A DNA stretch of 64,000 bases from Clostridiaceae bacterium HFYG-1003 (GTDB lineage: Bacteria; Bacillota; Clostridia; Clostridiales; Clostridiaceae), in contig CP102060.1 in NCBI GenBank assembly GCA_024579835.1, positions 3,261,558 through 3,325,557 on the forward strand, written 5' to 3'. Under the pieces are notes generated by a model, which ran no database searches, was not told the DNA's origin, and saw nothing but the letters and a program-made list of their open reading frames with translations. A program made the translations under genes and the position numbers. Below, one piece after another: positions 1 through 8,514 of this stretch (positions are counted from its first letter, which is position 1; the number at the start of each line of letters is the position of its first letter).

Positions 1-132
1 TACATCAGCGAGGATTCGCAGGAGTTGGACAGCCTCATCAATGATCTGACTGCGACCGGCGCGAAAATCAAGCCAATGGCTTACGAGGACGATTCCCGGC
101 CGGAGCCGTACCTGGCGATCCTGCGCTATTGA
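1..132 (+). CDS. C-terminal end of an unidentified protein (5' end outside window)
   Basis: Frame 1 is open from the window edge to a TGA, giving 43 residues that end in a run rich in acidic residues and proline (DDSRPEPYLAILRY). A perfect 13-bp hairpin follows about 80 bp downstream and looks like the end of this transcription unit. The fragment is too short to assign a family. The coding call rests on the open frame and the terminator-like structure behind it. Confidence 0.5.
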   Translation, partial: YISEDSQELDSLINDLTATGAKIKPMAYEDDSRPEPYLAILRY

Positions 133-213
133 TCAGAATCCCGGAAAGAACCGGCATGACGACACTTCAATAATTTCTCCTGTTCACCCCCTTGTATGAA
201 CCACCCTCCGATC

Positions 214-256
214 ACTCCCCGGCGGACGCATTGCGATGCTTCCGCCGGGGAGTTTC
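214..256 (+). terminator. Hairpin terminator after the partial first gene
   Basis: A 13-bp perfect stem (ACTCCCCGGCGGA at 214-226 with its complement at 241-253), a 14-nt loop and a short TTT tail. It lies between the first gene and the transporter gene on the same strand. Confidence 0.6.
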
Positions 257-348
257 ATGTCAGAGGTGAACAGTCCGGATGGTTGGAGTATCGGAGCACT
301 TCACCTCACCGGCCGGATTCCTGAAGAGCGACAGACAGGGAGTCCCTG

Positions 349-357
349 TGGTAAAAT
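349..357 (+). promoter_or_regulatory. Extended -10 promoter element for the Na/Pi transporter
   Basis: TGG-TAAAAT fits the TGN extended -10 form, 30 bp before the start codon. No good -35 box is visible. Confidence 0.35.
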
Positions 358-386
358 CAGGCTAGCCAGTCTATGGGAGGATTGTC

Positions 387-1877
387 ATGAAATTGAGTTT
401 GGAGCTGCTGAACCTGTTTGGCAGCGTCGCCTTATTTTTATTTGGAGTAAAACTTTTAGGGGAGGGACTGGAAAGCGTCGCTCGGGGAAAACTGCGGGAA
501 CTGATCGGACGCCTGACGCAGAACCCGATGGGAGCTTTTGCTGTGGGTCTGTTTCTGACCCTGGTGCTGCAGTTTTCTTCCGCCACCGTGATTCTGGCCA
601 TGGGACTGGTCAATTCGGGGATCATTACCCTGGCACAGGCCGCCGGGATCGTTCTGGGGGCGAACTTAGCCACCCCGCTGAAAAATCATATACTGGTCTT
701 TGATACCAGCTTTTTCATGCCGGTCTTTTTTCTGATCGGGGCGTATCTGTACATATTTGCCAAAGAAAAGAAGAAGCGGGATCTGGCACTGATCTTTCTT
801 GGACTGGGCATCGTGCTTGCCGGCCTGAGATTTCTGGAGCTTTCCATATCCGTTCCGGAATTTGCCCACGATCTGGAAGGCATTACAGCCTCTTTGGGAG
901 ATAACTGGTTTTTTGCGCTGCTCCTGGGGATCGGCCTCACAGTGCTGCTCCAGTCTTCCTCTGCTACGCTGGCGATTCTGATCATGCTGGCAGCCAATGG
1001 TTCGATCAGTCTGTCCGCCTCTTTCCCTATTATTCTCGGGGCGAATCTGGGAACGACTTCCACCGCGCTGCTCTCTTCCATTGGCGCTCAGCGCGACGGA
1101 AAGCGCGTAGCCCTGCTCCATTTTCTGTTCAATCTCACCGGTGTGCTGGTGCTGCTTCCGCTGAGCGGAGTTCTCATTGAGCTTTCTGGCCGCTTTTCCA
1201 ATGGCAGCCAGCCCCTGCAGATCGCCAATCTGCATCTGCTCTTTAATTTAGCCATGGTTTTGGTGGTATCCCCCCTGATCCGTCCGCTGATCCGGCTGAC
1301 GGATATCCTGCCGGGACGCCGGCAGGATGTGGAGGTAACGACTTCGCCGCTGCTGGACAGCCGGATGATTACCTCACCGACCATTGCGGAGGAGCAGGTG
1401 ATTCAGCAAACGCTGCGCATGGCCGACTATGCCCGGAAAAATATCCGGATGGCGGTGGATGCGTTCCTGCAGAAGGATGATCGGGACTTTGAGGAAATTC
1501 AGGGCAACGAAGATTACATCAACTACCTGGAGATTCAGATCACCAGCTTTCTGGTCAAGCTATCCGCGGCCGAACCCACCGAATCCGGCCAGGAAATCGT
1601 CAATCTGTATCAGTATGTGATTGAAGCGATCAATGTGGCGATTGACTCCTTCCGCTACGGCGACAAAAACCTGGCTTCAACCATCTATGATCTGGAACGT
1701 CAGATCGGCCGGCTCGAAGGGACCTATCGCGATCAGCACATCATTCGGCTCAATCGGGGCATATGCACGACCACTTCCGGCATCCTGTTCCTTGACGTGA
1801 TTTCTCATCTGAAGCGGGTGGGGAACCACTGCGTCAATATATGCGAAGTCACCTTGAAAAGCCGGCACCTGCCTTAG
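387..1877 (+). CDS. Na/Pi cotransporter family protein with PhoU-like C-terminal domain
   Basis: This 496-residue protein probably carries phosphate or a similar anion across the membrane with sodium. The N-terminal ~310 residues are hydrophobic and contain two inverted-repeat signature motifs, LQFSSATV (about residue 52) and LQSSSATL (about residue 190), each followed by a GANL segment (IVLGANLAT and IILGANLGT). This is typical of the NptA/YjbB (PF02690) family. Residues ~330-490 are charged and helical like PhoU domains, as in many bacterial members of this family. A GGAGG site precedes the ATG. It appears monocistronic. The transported substrate is inferred from the family only. Confidence 0.9.
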   Translation: MKLSLELLNLFGSVALFLFGVKLLGEGLESVARGKLRELIGRLTQNPMGAFAVGLFLTLVLQFSSATVILAMGLVNSGIITLAQAAGIVLGANLATPLKNHILVFDTSFFMPVFFLIGAYLYIFAKEKKKRDLALIFLGLGIVLAGLRFLELSISVPEFAHDLEGITASLGDNWFFALLLGIGLTVLLQSSSATLAILIMLAANGSISLSASFPIILGANLGTTSTALLSSIGAQRDGKRVALLHFLFNLTGVLVLLPLSGVLIELSGRFSNGSQPLQIANLHLLFNLAMVLVVSPLIRPLIRLTDILPGRRQDVEVTTSPLLDSRMITSPTIAEEQVIQQTLRMADYARKNIRMAVDAFLQKDDRDFEEIQGNEDYINYLEIQITSFLVKLSAAEPTESGQEIVNLYQYVIEAINVAIDSFRYGDKNLASTIYDLERQIGRLEGTYRDQHIIRLNRGICTTTSGILFLDVISHLKRVGNHCVNICEVTLKSRHLP

Positions 1878-1951
1878 AGTGGAACCGTCCCGACGGCTGC
1901 CGGTTTTGAAACTCAAAGGAATCATCAAACTAATATCAGTACCAAGAAAAC

Positions 1952-1993
1952 CAGCCCCCCGTTCTTCCAGGTATCCGGAAGTACGGGGGGCTG
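1952..1993 (-). terminator. Terminator-like hairpin between convergent genes
   Basis: CAGCCCCCCGT at 1952-1962 pairs with ACGGGGGGCTG at 1983-1993. Read on the minus strand the stem is followed by GGTTTTCTT, so it best serves the SDR gene whose stop is at 2142. It may also stop the plus-strand transporter transcript. Confidence 0.55.
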
Positions 1994-1998
1994 ACTGT

Positions 1999-2106
1999 CA
2001 GGCTGACTGATCTGACATCGAAGGGGCTGAGTGATTGAGTTGATATCGAAGGGATTGAGTGATTGAGTTGATATCGAATGGATTGACTGATTGAGTTGAT
2101 ATCGAA
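1999..2106. repeat. 28-bp direct repeat, three copies plus a partial
   Basis: Units at 2023-2050, 2051-2078 and 2079-2106 share the core GTGATTGAGTTGATATCGAA or a one-base variant. A degenerate fourth unit lies at 1999-2022. The block sits just beyond the stop codon of the minus-strand SDR gene. Confidence 0.8.
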
Positions 2107-2141
2107 AGATCGGGCTGATTCAGAGGCCATGAAACGGAATG

Positions 2142-3056
2142 CTAACCGTTGATGATCTCACCGCCGTTGATGTGGATGGTCTGACCTGTGATAAAGCTTG
2201 AGGCATAGTCCCAGGCCAGGAAGACATAAGCCTCTGCCAGTTCCACCGGCTGTCCGGGACGATCCAGCAGGCCGCCGCGGCCGAAGTTATCCAGGCCTTC
2301 CCCGGAGAAGGTCGAGGGAATCAAAGGCGTCCAGATGGGTCCCGGCGCTACCTGATTCACCCGAATCTTCTGGGCGCCAAGGTTTGCGGCCAGAGCTCGG
2401 GTAAAACCGGCGATGGCTCCCTTGGTGGAAGAGTAGTCGATGAGCTGGTCATTGCCGCGGAAGGCAGTGATGGATGTGGTATTGATGATGCTGGCACCTT
2501 CCTTCAGATGGGGCAGGGCCTCCCGGGTCAGGCAGAACATGCCGAATATATTGGTGCGGAACGTATTTTCCAGCTGTTCATCGGTGATGTCCAGCAGGCT
2601 GGGCTGAGGGTGCTGTTCTGCAGCGTTGTTGACCAGGATATCCAGTTGACCGAATTCCTCCATGGTTCGGGCGATGATCTGCCTGGAAAACTCCGGAGTG
2701 CCGATGTCTCCGGCCAGTGTCACCACCCGGACGCCATGCTTCTCGCATTCCGCTTTCGTCAGGTCAGCGTCGGCATGCTCGTCCTTATAGGCTAACAGCA
2801 GGTGAGCGCCTTCCTTGGCGTAGGCGATGGCAACCGCCCGGCCGATGCCTGAATCACCGCCCGTAATAATGGCCACTTTATCTTTCAGCCGGCCATAACC
2901 CTTCACGCTGACATCTTCATAAATCGGTTCCGTCGCCATCCGGTTCTCTTTTCCAGGCTGCTCTGCCAGTTCTTCCTTAATAATTTCTTCCCCTTTCGGG
3001 AACAGCTCTGTCTTATTGTCTGCGGGATGCATCCCGCGTCCGGTTTTTCCTTCCAT
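2142..3056 (-). CDS. SDR family oxidoreductase (general-stress YghA/YdaD type)
   Basis: A 304-residue NAD(P)-dependent short-chain dehydrogenase. The nucleotide-binding motif is TGGDSGIGRA, NNAAEQ is the structural NNAG-like motif, and the catalytic Ser plus Tyr-x-x-x-Lys are in TTSIT and YSSTKGA. The long polar N-terminus ending in KGYGRLKDKVAIITGG is typical of the E. coli YghA / B. subtilis GsP39 group. I start it at the ATG (3056) because TAAGGAGG lies just upstream on the minus strand. A longer open frame reaches 3200 without a ribosome site. Its substrate is unknown. Relatives are stress-induced in bacilli. Confidence 0.88.
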   Translation of the reverse strand: MEGKTGRGMHPADNKTELFPKGEEIIKEELAEQPGKENRMATEPIYEDVSVKGYGRLKDKVAIITGGDSGIGRAVAIAYAKEGAHLLLAYKDEHADADLTKAECEKHGVRVVTLAGDIGTPEFSRQIIARTMEEFGQLDILVNNAAEQHPQPSLLDITDEQLENTFRTNIFGMFCLTREALPHLKEGASIINTTSITAFRGNDQLIDYSSTKGAIAGFTRALAANLGAQKIRVNQVAPGPIWTPLIPSTFSGEGLDNFGRGGLLDRPGQPVELAEAYVFLAWDYASSFITGQTIHINGGEIING

Positions 3057-3147
3057 TGTTTCCTCCTTAGTTGATGTGTTGAATAGGTGTTGAATCGATC
3101 GTAGATCCGCCGCTGGCAGAGTGGGTGATCGCTGGTTGAATGGGGCT

Positions 3148-3190
3148 TGACAGGTTTTTGACAGGTACCTGACAGGCATTTGACAGCTCT
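3148..3190. repeat. TGACAG motif repeated four times at exact 11-bp spacing
   Basis: TGACAG begins at 3148, 3159, 3170 and 3181, each followed by five variable bases. It lies 90-135 bp upstream of the SDR start (minus strand), so it could be a helically phased operator. No binder is known. Confidence 0.6.
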
Positions 3191-3710
3191 TTGGCTGCAT
3201 CCGCTGAGTATCGGCTGCGCCAGCAATATCGGGGCATGCGGGAGCATCCGCTGATCGGATGACAGACCAGGATTTGTTCCTGCCTGTTCTGCTATTATCC
3301 CATCAGTTTTTCAATGGGGAGTGAACTGACGTTTAACAATGATTGACGGAGCGGGAGGGTTTTGTTAACAACTGCCTTTCTTCCTAATTTTTGCTGTCAT
3401 TCCCATCATTTGTTAAGTCAGAGGGGATGAGGCAGGGAAGAATCCCTGGGTAATTGTTAACAATTTGTAAACGAAGCGAAACCTGGGGGAATTTGGGTCC
3501 GAAAAAATGACGGGTTTTTTGAATGGAGGACCGTCCGATCTTGCAGAATTGGCCTGATATCCATTACACGACGTCATAAATCCCTTCATTTTGAAAAAAC
3601 GAGTGACAACTTATGCACAAACTTATGCAATGGCACTTAATGGATTGATATAACTGAAAAAAGTAAAGGTTTTCAGTCTCCAATGGCCTGTAATGGTACT
3701 GAAATTTTGA

Positions 3711-3738
3711 TTGAAATAATCAGGGTTCATACTATAAT
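3711..3738 (+). promoter_or_regulatory. Sigma-A-type promoter of the GntR gene
   Basis: TTGAAA at 3711-3716, a 16-bp spacer, TATAAT at 3733-3738. The start codon follows 22 bp later, so the leader is very short. Confidence 0.7.
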
Positions 3739-3759
3739 GGATTTGAATGGAGTGGGATT

Positions 3760-4722
3760 ATGGAACTTGTTCTTAACAAAGGTTCAGGCATACCCCTGTA
3801 TAAGCAGGTCAAGCATGCCATAACCGATAAAATCAGATCAAAAGAACTTTCTGCCGGCTTCAAGATGCCGACGGAACGAGAATTGTCCGAACATCTGAAA
3901 ATCAGCCGCAATACCGTATCCGCTGCCTATAAGGACCTGGAAAAAGAAGGGCTTCTGATTTCAAGGCAGGGAAAGGGAACGTTTGTCGCCGAAGAATCGG
4001 ACCGGATCATCCATGGCGAAGTTCATGAGCGGATTCTGCATCTGGTGGATGCCGGAATGAAGGAAGCTTTGGACTACGGCATGGAAGCGAAGGATTTCCT
4101 GCATCTGGTGGAACAGCGCGTCGAAGAGAAACTGGATCTGATCCGGACAGCCAGCGCGGTGTACATTGAGTGCAATACCGAACAGGCCAGGTACTTTGCC
4201 CAGCAGATCGAAGCAGGGACGAACATGAAATGCGATCCTCTGACCATCGCCGACCTCATTGAGATGACGGATGAGACCAGACTGCTGCTGTATAAGGCCA
4301 AAGTTATTGTTTCAACCTTCAACCATGTCCCCGAAGTGCTCGAGTATGTTGAGAGCTTCGGCAAAACCGTCCTTGGGGTCGCGATCAATCCCGACCTGAA
4401 GACCATCGTTCGGATCGCCCGCCTGCCGCGGGAGACCAGGCTGGCTTTTGTCTGCATCTCCGATGAATTCAAAAGCAAGGTGCAGCAGGCATTCGACAAT
4501 GCCGGTCTGACCGATCTGGATCTGGTGTATACCAATACCCAGGACCCAGACCAGCTGGAACGGATTCTGGCAGACAGGGATCAGATCATCGTATCACCCG
4601 GTCGTTTCCGGGACGTCAGGACCTATGTCGAACAGGAGCGGATCATTCCCTTCCTGTACAACCTGGATGAAGGCACACTCAAGACCCTCAAGCAGAATCT
4701 CCTGGAGCTGAACATCGTCTGA
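3760..4722 (+). CDS. GntR-family transcriptional regulator, probable regulator of the glutamate-fermentation cluster
   Basis: A 320-residue protein. Residues ~1-75 are a GntR winged helix (PLYKQVKHAITDKI, then MPTERELSEHLKISRNTVS, then the wing EKEGLLISRQGKGTFV). The C-terminal ~240 residues are not a recognisable UTRA, FCD or aminotransferase domain. They look like an alpha/beta sensor domain with alternating strands and helices. The gene directly precedes glmS on the same strand, so control of the methylaspartate operon is a reasonable inference. Its effector is not visible. Confidence 0.82.
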   Translation: MELVLNKGSGIPLYKQVKHAITDKIRSKELSAGFKMPTERELSEHLKISRNTVSAAYKDLEKEGLLISRQGKGTFVAEESDRIIHGEVHERILHLVDAGMKEALDYGMEAKDFLHLVEQRVEEKLDLIRTASAVYIECNTEQARYFAQQIEAGTNMKCDPLTIADLIEMTDETRLLLYKAKVIVSTFNHVPEVLEYVESFGKTVLGVAINPDLKTIVRIARLPRETRLAFVCISDEFKSKVQQAFDNAGLTDLDLVYTNTQDPDQLERILADRDQIIVSPGRFRDVRTYVEQERIIPFLYNLDEGTLKTLKQNLLELNIV

Positions 4723-4813
4723 TGCGATCCGGCCCAGACGAGGGAAGGGGTTCACAGTCACCGTTCTCATTCATTGAAATCACAAGACCATGAAGACAGA
4801 AGAAGAAACAGAA

Positions 4814-4870
4814 GAAAATAACAAACGAAAATAACGAACGAAAATAACGAACGAAATAACAGAAGAAAAT
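4814..4870. repeat. A-rich 13-bp direct repeats before glmS
   Basis: GAAAATAACRAAC occurs at 4814-4826, 4827-4839 and 4840-4852 and then decays. It lies within a purine-rich, almost T-free leader running from about 4790 to the glmS ribosome site. The resulting mRNA would be nearly unstructured. Confidence 0.7.
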
Positions 4871-5018
4871 AAGAGACATTAACACAGCCGAAAGAACCAG
4901 ACCGAGAGGTCAGGCAAAAGAAACTGAATAAAAGAAGAAACAGACCGAACAATCCACAGAAGAAGAAATAGACGAAGCAGTAAAAAAAGATAAAAAAGGG
5001 AAATCAGGAAGGATCAAC

Positions 5019-5459
5019 ATGGAAAAGAAGAAACTGGTCATAGGTGTCATTGGTGCAGACTGCCATGCAGTCGGAAATAAGATTCTGGATTACACGTTCT
5101 CAGAAGCAGGCTTTGAAGTCGTCAACGTGGGCGTTTTGTCCTCCCAGGAAGATTTCATCAATGCCGCCATCGAAACCGATGCGGATGCCATCATTGTCTC
5201 CTCTTTGTACGGTCATGGGGAAATCGACTGCCGCGGCATGCGCGACAAGTGCAATGAAGCCGGACTCAAGGACATCCTCCTTTATGTCGGGGGCAACATC
5301 GTAGTCGGCAAGCAGAACTGGGATGAAGTGCATGCCCGGTTCAAGGATATGGGATTTGACCGGGTTTACAAGCCCGGAACACCGGTGGAACAGGATATCG
5401 CGGATCTGAGGGTGGATCTTAAAATGGATGTGCCGGCTCGGGAAGGAGCAGGTGCATAG
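5019..5459 (+). CDS. glmS: Methylaspartate mutase, S (cobalamin-binding) subunit
   Basis: Small component of the B12-dependent glutamate mutase (EC 5.4.99.1), which turns L-glutamate into (2S,3S)-3-methylaspartate, the first step of the methylaspartate fermentation pathway. The 146-residue Rossmann-like domain has the base-off cobalamin motif D14-x-H16-x-x-G19 near the N-terminus, then SLYGHGE and YVGGN, as in clostridial GlmS/MutS. AAGGAT precedes the ATG. It is followed four bases after its stop by glmL and then glmE, the standard order. Confidence 0.95.
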   Translation: MEKKKLVIGVIGADCHAVGNKILDYTFSEAGFEVVNVGVLSSQEDFINAAIETDADAIIVSSLYGHGEIDCRGMRDKCNEAGLKDILLYVGGNIVVGKQNWDEVHARFKDMGFDRVYKPGTPVEQDIADLRVDLKMDVPAREGAGA

Positions 5460-5463
5460 GCGA

Positions 5464-6849
5464 ATGGAATATTATCTTCTCATCGACTTCGGGTCAACTT
5501 ACACCAAGCTGACAGCCGTAGATACCGAGAAAGAAGAAATTGCCGCCACCGCCAAAGCCATCACCACGGTAGAGACCAACATCATGGATGGGTTCAATAC
5601 CGCCATGGAGGAGATCCATGCAAAGTTAGGCAGGCAGGCTCACTATATTAAGAAGCTTGCCTGTTCTTCTGCAGCCGGAGGCTTGAAAATGGTGGCCATC
5701 GGTCTGGTGCCGGATCTCACCGCGGAAGCAGCCAAGCGCGCTGCCCTGGGTGCCGGAGCGCGGGTCATCAAAACCTACAGTTTCAATCTTTCATCGGACG
5801 AAATCAGTGAAATCAGCCAGCTCAAGCCGGATATTATCCTGCTGGCCGGCGGAACCGACGGGGGGAACAAGGAAACCATCATTTTCAACGCGGGAATGCT
5901 GGCCGGTTCCTACATCCGAAAACCCATCATAGTGGCCGGCAACAAAAGTGCCCGGGACGAAATCCGGAAAATCTTTGACCAGTCCAATATGGAATACTAC
6001 ATCACCGACAATGTCATGCCCCGCCTCAATGTGCTGGATGTGGATCCGGCCCGGGAAGCGATCCGCAAGGTCTTCATGTCCCGGATCATCCAGGCCAAGG
6101 GCATGGGCGAAGCGCAGAACTTCATCTCGGGCATCCTGATGCCCACACCGCAGGCGGTGCTCAAGGCAGCGGAAGCCCTGTCCCAGGGGTCCGACGAGGA
6201 AGAAGGCATCGGGGATCTGATCGTTGTCGACATCGGCGGCGCGACCACCGACATTCATTCCATCTGCACCGGCATGCCGACCAAACCGGGCGTCACCTTC
6301 CGGGGGTTGGAAGAGCCCTTCGCCAAGCGAACGGTGGAAGGGGACCTGGGCATGCGGTATTCCGCTCTGTCCCTGTTTGAAGCGTCATCCACCAGGGAAA
6401 TGAAGAAATACCTCAGCAACAAGGACCAGGATGTGGAAGCCGAATGCCGGCGCCGGTCCCAGAACATCCGGCTCGTCCCGACGACGGAGGATGAAAAGGA
6501 CTTTGATCAGGCCATGGCCAAGATTGCCACCGATCACTCCATGTCCCGTCATGCCGGCACGGTGGAAGCCGTTTACTCGCCCATGGGCATCATGTACTCC
6601 CAGGAGGGCAAGGATCTCTTGGAAGTGCGCTATATGATCGGAACCGGCGGAGTCCTGATCCATTCGGAACATCCGCATGAGATACTCGAAGCCGGCACCT
6701 ATCGCCAGGATGAGATCAACGCCCTAAAGCCGGTGAAGCCGAACTTTCTGGTGGACAAAGAGTATATTCTGTCTGCCATGGGACTTCTGGCCGAAGAGGA
6801 TAAGGATCTGGCCGTGCGCATCATGAAGAAATATATCGTCAACGGGTAA
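5464..6849 (+). CDS. glmL: Methylaspartate mutase accessory protein GlmL
   Basis: A 461-residue ASKHA-fold ATPase. The N-terminal phosphate-binding motif is LIDFGSTYTKLTAVD (about residues 5-20), a second signature is VVDIGGATTDIHS, and LLAGGTDGG lies between. In this family (MutL/GlmL) the protein is thought to reactivate the mutase by exchanging damaged cobalamin. I start at the ATG four bases after the glmS stop. An ATG 36 bp upstream lies inside glmS and has no ribosome site. Confidence 0.92.
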   Translation: MEYYLLIDFGSTYTKLTAVDTEKEEIAATAKAITTVETNIMDGFNTAMEEIHAKLGRQAHYIKKLACSSAAGGLKMVAIGLVPDLTAEAAKRAALGAGARVIKTYSFNLSSDEISEISQLKPDIILLAGGTDGGNKETIIFNAGMLAGSYIRKPIIVAGNKSARDEIRKIFDQSNMEYYITDNVMPRLNVLDVDPAREAIRKVFMSRIIQAKGMGEAQNFISGILMPTPQAVLKAAEALSQGSDEEEGIGDLIVVDIGGATTDIHSICTGMPTKPGVTFRGLEEPFAKRTVEGDLGMRYSALSLFEASSTREMKKYLSNKDQDVEAECRRRSQNIRLVPTTEDEKDFDQAMAKIATDHSMSRHAGTVEAVYSPMGIMYSQEGKDLLEVRYMIGTGGVLIHSEHPHEILEAGTYRQDEINALKPVKPNFLVDKEYILSAMGLLAEEDKDLAVRIMKKYIVNG

Positions 6850-6925
6850 CAGGCTATGGAGGGGAAGTCCATTCCAAATGCCGCAGGAAATAGAAAAATA
6901 GAGAAACAACGGGAGTGAACAATTC

Positions 6926-8410
6926 ATGAGAAAACTGGAAAATAAAAAGCTGACCGAAGCCGAATTTTTCGAGGAACGCCAGGAAGTCCTCGCTCAGTGG
7001 CCGACGGGCAAGGATGTCAACCTGCAGGAAGCGGTGGACTTTCTGAAAGCTCTGCCGGATCACAAGAACTTTGCCAAGAAGCTGCGCTGGGCCAAGGAGA
7101 ACCGGCTGACGCTGGCTCAGCCCAGAGCGGGTGTCGCCCTGATCGATGAGCACATCGAGCTGCTGCGCTACCTGCAGGATGAAGGCGGAGCGGACCTGCT
7201 GCCCTCCACCATTGACTCCTATACCCGCCAGAACCGGTATCACGAATGCCAGATCGGCATCGACGAATCCATCAAAGCCGGCCGAAGCCTGCTCAACGGA
7301 TTCCCGGTCGTCAACCACGGCGTTCATGCCTGCCGCAAGGTGCTGGAATCCGTCAACCTGCCGCTGCAGGCCCGTCACGGCACACCGGACGGACGTCTGC
7401 TGGCAGAAATCATTCACGCCGGCGGCTGGACCTCCAATGAAGGCGGCGGAATTTCCTACAATATCCCTTACGCCAAATCCGTGCCCATGGAAAAGACTGT
7501 CCTCGACTGGCAGTACTGCGACCGTCTGGTCGGCTTCTACGAGGAGCAGGGCATTCAGATCAACCGCGAACCATTCGGTCCCCTGACCGGAACCCTGGTT
7601 CCGCCTTCTACCAGCAACGCGGTTGCCATTGTGGAAGCTCTCCTCGCAGCGGAGCAGGGAGTCAAGAACATCACCGTCGGTTACGGCCAGTGCGGCAACG
7701 TCATTCAGGACGTGGCAGCCATTCGTGCCCTGGAAGAGCAGACCAAGGAATACCTTGAAATGGCAGGACACAAGGACGTGTTTGTCACCACCGTGTTCCA
7801 TCAGTGGATGGGCGGTTTCCCCGAGGATGAATCCCGGGCGTTCGGCCTGATTTCCCTCGGAGCTATGACAGCGGCATTGTCCGGAGCCACCAAGGTTATC
7901 GTCAAGACCCCGCATGAAGCGGTCGGTATTCCTACCAAGGAAGCTAACGCGCAGGGCATCAAGGACACCAAAATGGTTCTGTCACTGCTTCAGGGACAGC
8001 GCCTGCCGTCCTCCCTGGAACTGAAGAACGAAATCGAACTGATCAAAGCCGAAGTTCAGTGCATCGTTGACGCCGTCTACAAGGTCGGTCACGGCGATCT
8101 GGCCATCGGAACGGTCAAGGCCTTTGAAATGGGCATCATGGATATCCCGTTCGCTCCCAGCAAATACAACCAGGGCAAGATGATGCCGGCCCGCGACAAT
8201 TCCGGCGCCATCCGCTACCTGCTGTTCGGCAACATCCCCTTCAGCGATGAAGTTAAGGACATCAACCGGACCAAGCTGAACGAGCGCGCTGCCTTTGAAA
8301 AGCGCAACATCGGCTTCCAGATGACCGTTGACGACATCTATGCCGTCGGCCGCGGCCGCCTGATCGGACGCCCGGAAACCAAGAAGGATAATATCTACAA
8401 GCCGGAATAA
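6926..8410 (+). CDS. glmE: Methylaspartate mutase, E (catalytic) subunit
   Basis: Catalytic TIM-barrel subunit of glutamate mutase, which binds glutamate and adenosylcobalamin together with GlmS. It has 494 residues against about 483 in Clostridium. Conserved stretches such as [40 protein letters not shown] and [18 protein letters not shown] are typical GlmE sequence. GGGAGTG precedes the ATG. It completes the S-L-E gene set. Confidence 0.96.
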   Translation: MRKLENKKLTEAEFFEERQEVLAQWPTGKDVNLQEAVDFLKALPDHKNFAKKLRWAKENRLTLAQPRAGVALIDEHIELLRYLQDEGGADLLPSTIDSYTRQNRYHECQIGIDESIKAGRSLLNGFPVVNHGVHACRKVLESVNLPLQARHGTPDGRLLAEIIHAGGWTSNEGGGISYNIPYAKSVPMEKTVLDWQYCDRLVGFYEEQGIQINREPFGPLTGTLVPPSTSNAVAIVEALLAAEQGVKNITVGYGQCGNVIQDVAAIRALEEQTKEYLEMAGHKDVFVTTVFHQWMGGFPEDESRAFGLISLGAMTAALSGATKVIVKTPHEAVGIPTKEANAQGIKDTKMVLSLLQGQRLPSSLELKNEIELIKAEVQCIVDAVYKVGHGDLAIGTVKAFEMGIMDIPFAPSKYNQGKMMPARDNSGAIRYLLFGNIPFSDEVKDINRTKLNERAAFEKRNIGFQMTVDDIYAVGRGRLIGRPETKKDNIYKPE

Positions 8411-8437
8411 CCTCCAGGATTATTTACTGATACCCGG

Positions 8438-8463
8438 ATCACGGGATCGCCTGATCCCGTGAT
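8438..8463. other. Perfect hairpin between glmE and mal
   Basis: An 11-bp perfect stem (ATCACGGGATC and complement) around a GCCT loop, with no T tract. It lies inside the presumed operon, so an mRNA-stability or processing element is more likely than a terminator. Confidence 0.55.
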
Positions 8464-8514
8464 TCGATTCAAATAAAAAACAACCCAACCACTTGAGGAA
8501 AGAAGGAGTTTCAA

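Larger units (their letters stand above)
3057..3759. other. Divergent spacer between SDR and GntR genes
   Basis: No convincing gene is present. It holds the SDR ribosome site, an 11-bp-phased TGACAG repeat (3148-3190), an AT-rich stretch with two ACTTATGCA direct repeats (around 3609-3630), and the GntR promoter near 3711-3738. The size and repeats suggest regulatory DNA for both divergent units. Confidence 0.5.

Noticed and set aside
4688-4952. Phe/Leu-rich minus-strand frames upstream of glmS
   Set aside because: Products of the purine-rich leader read in reverse. No ribosome site and no family.
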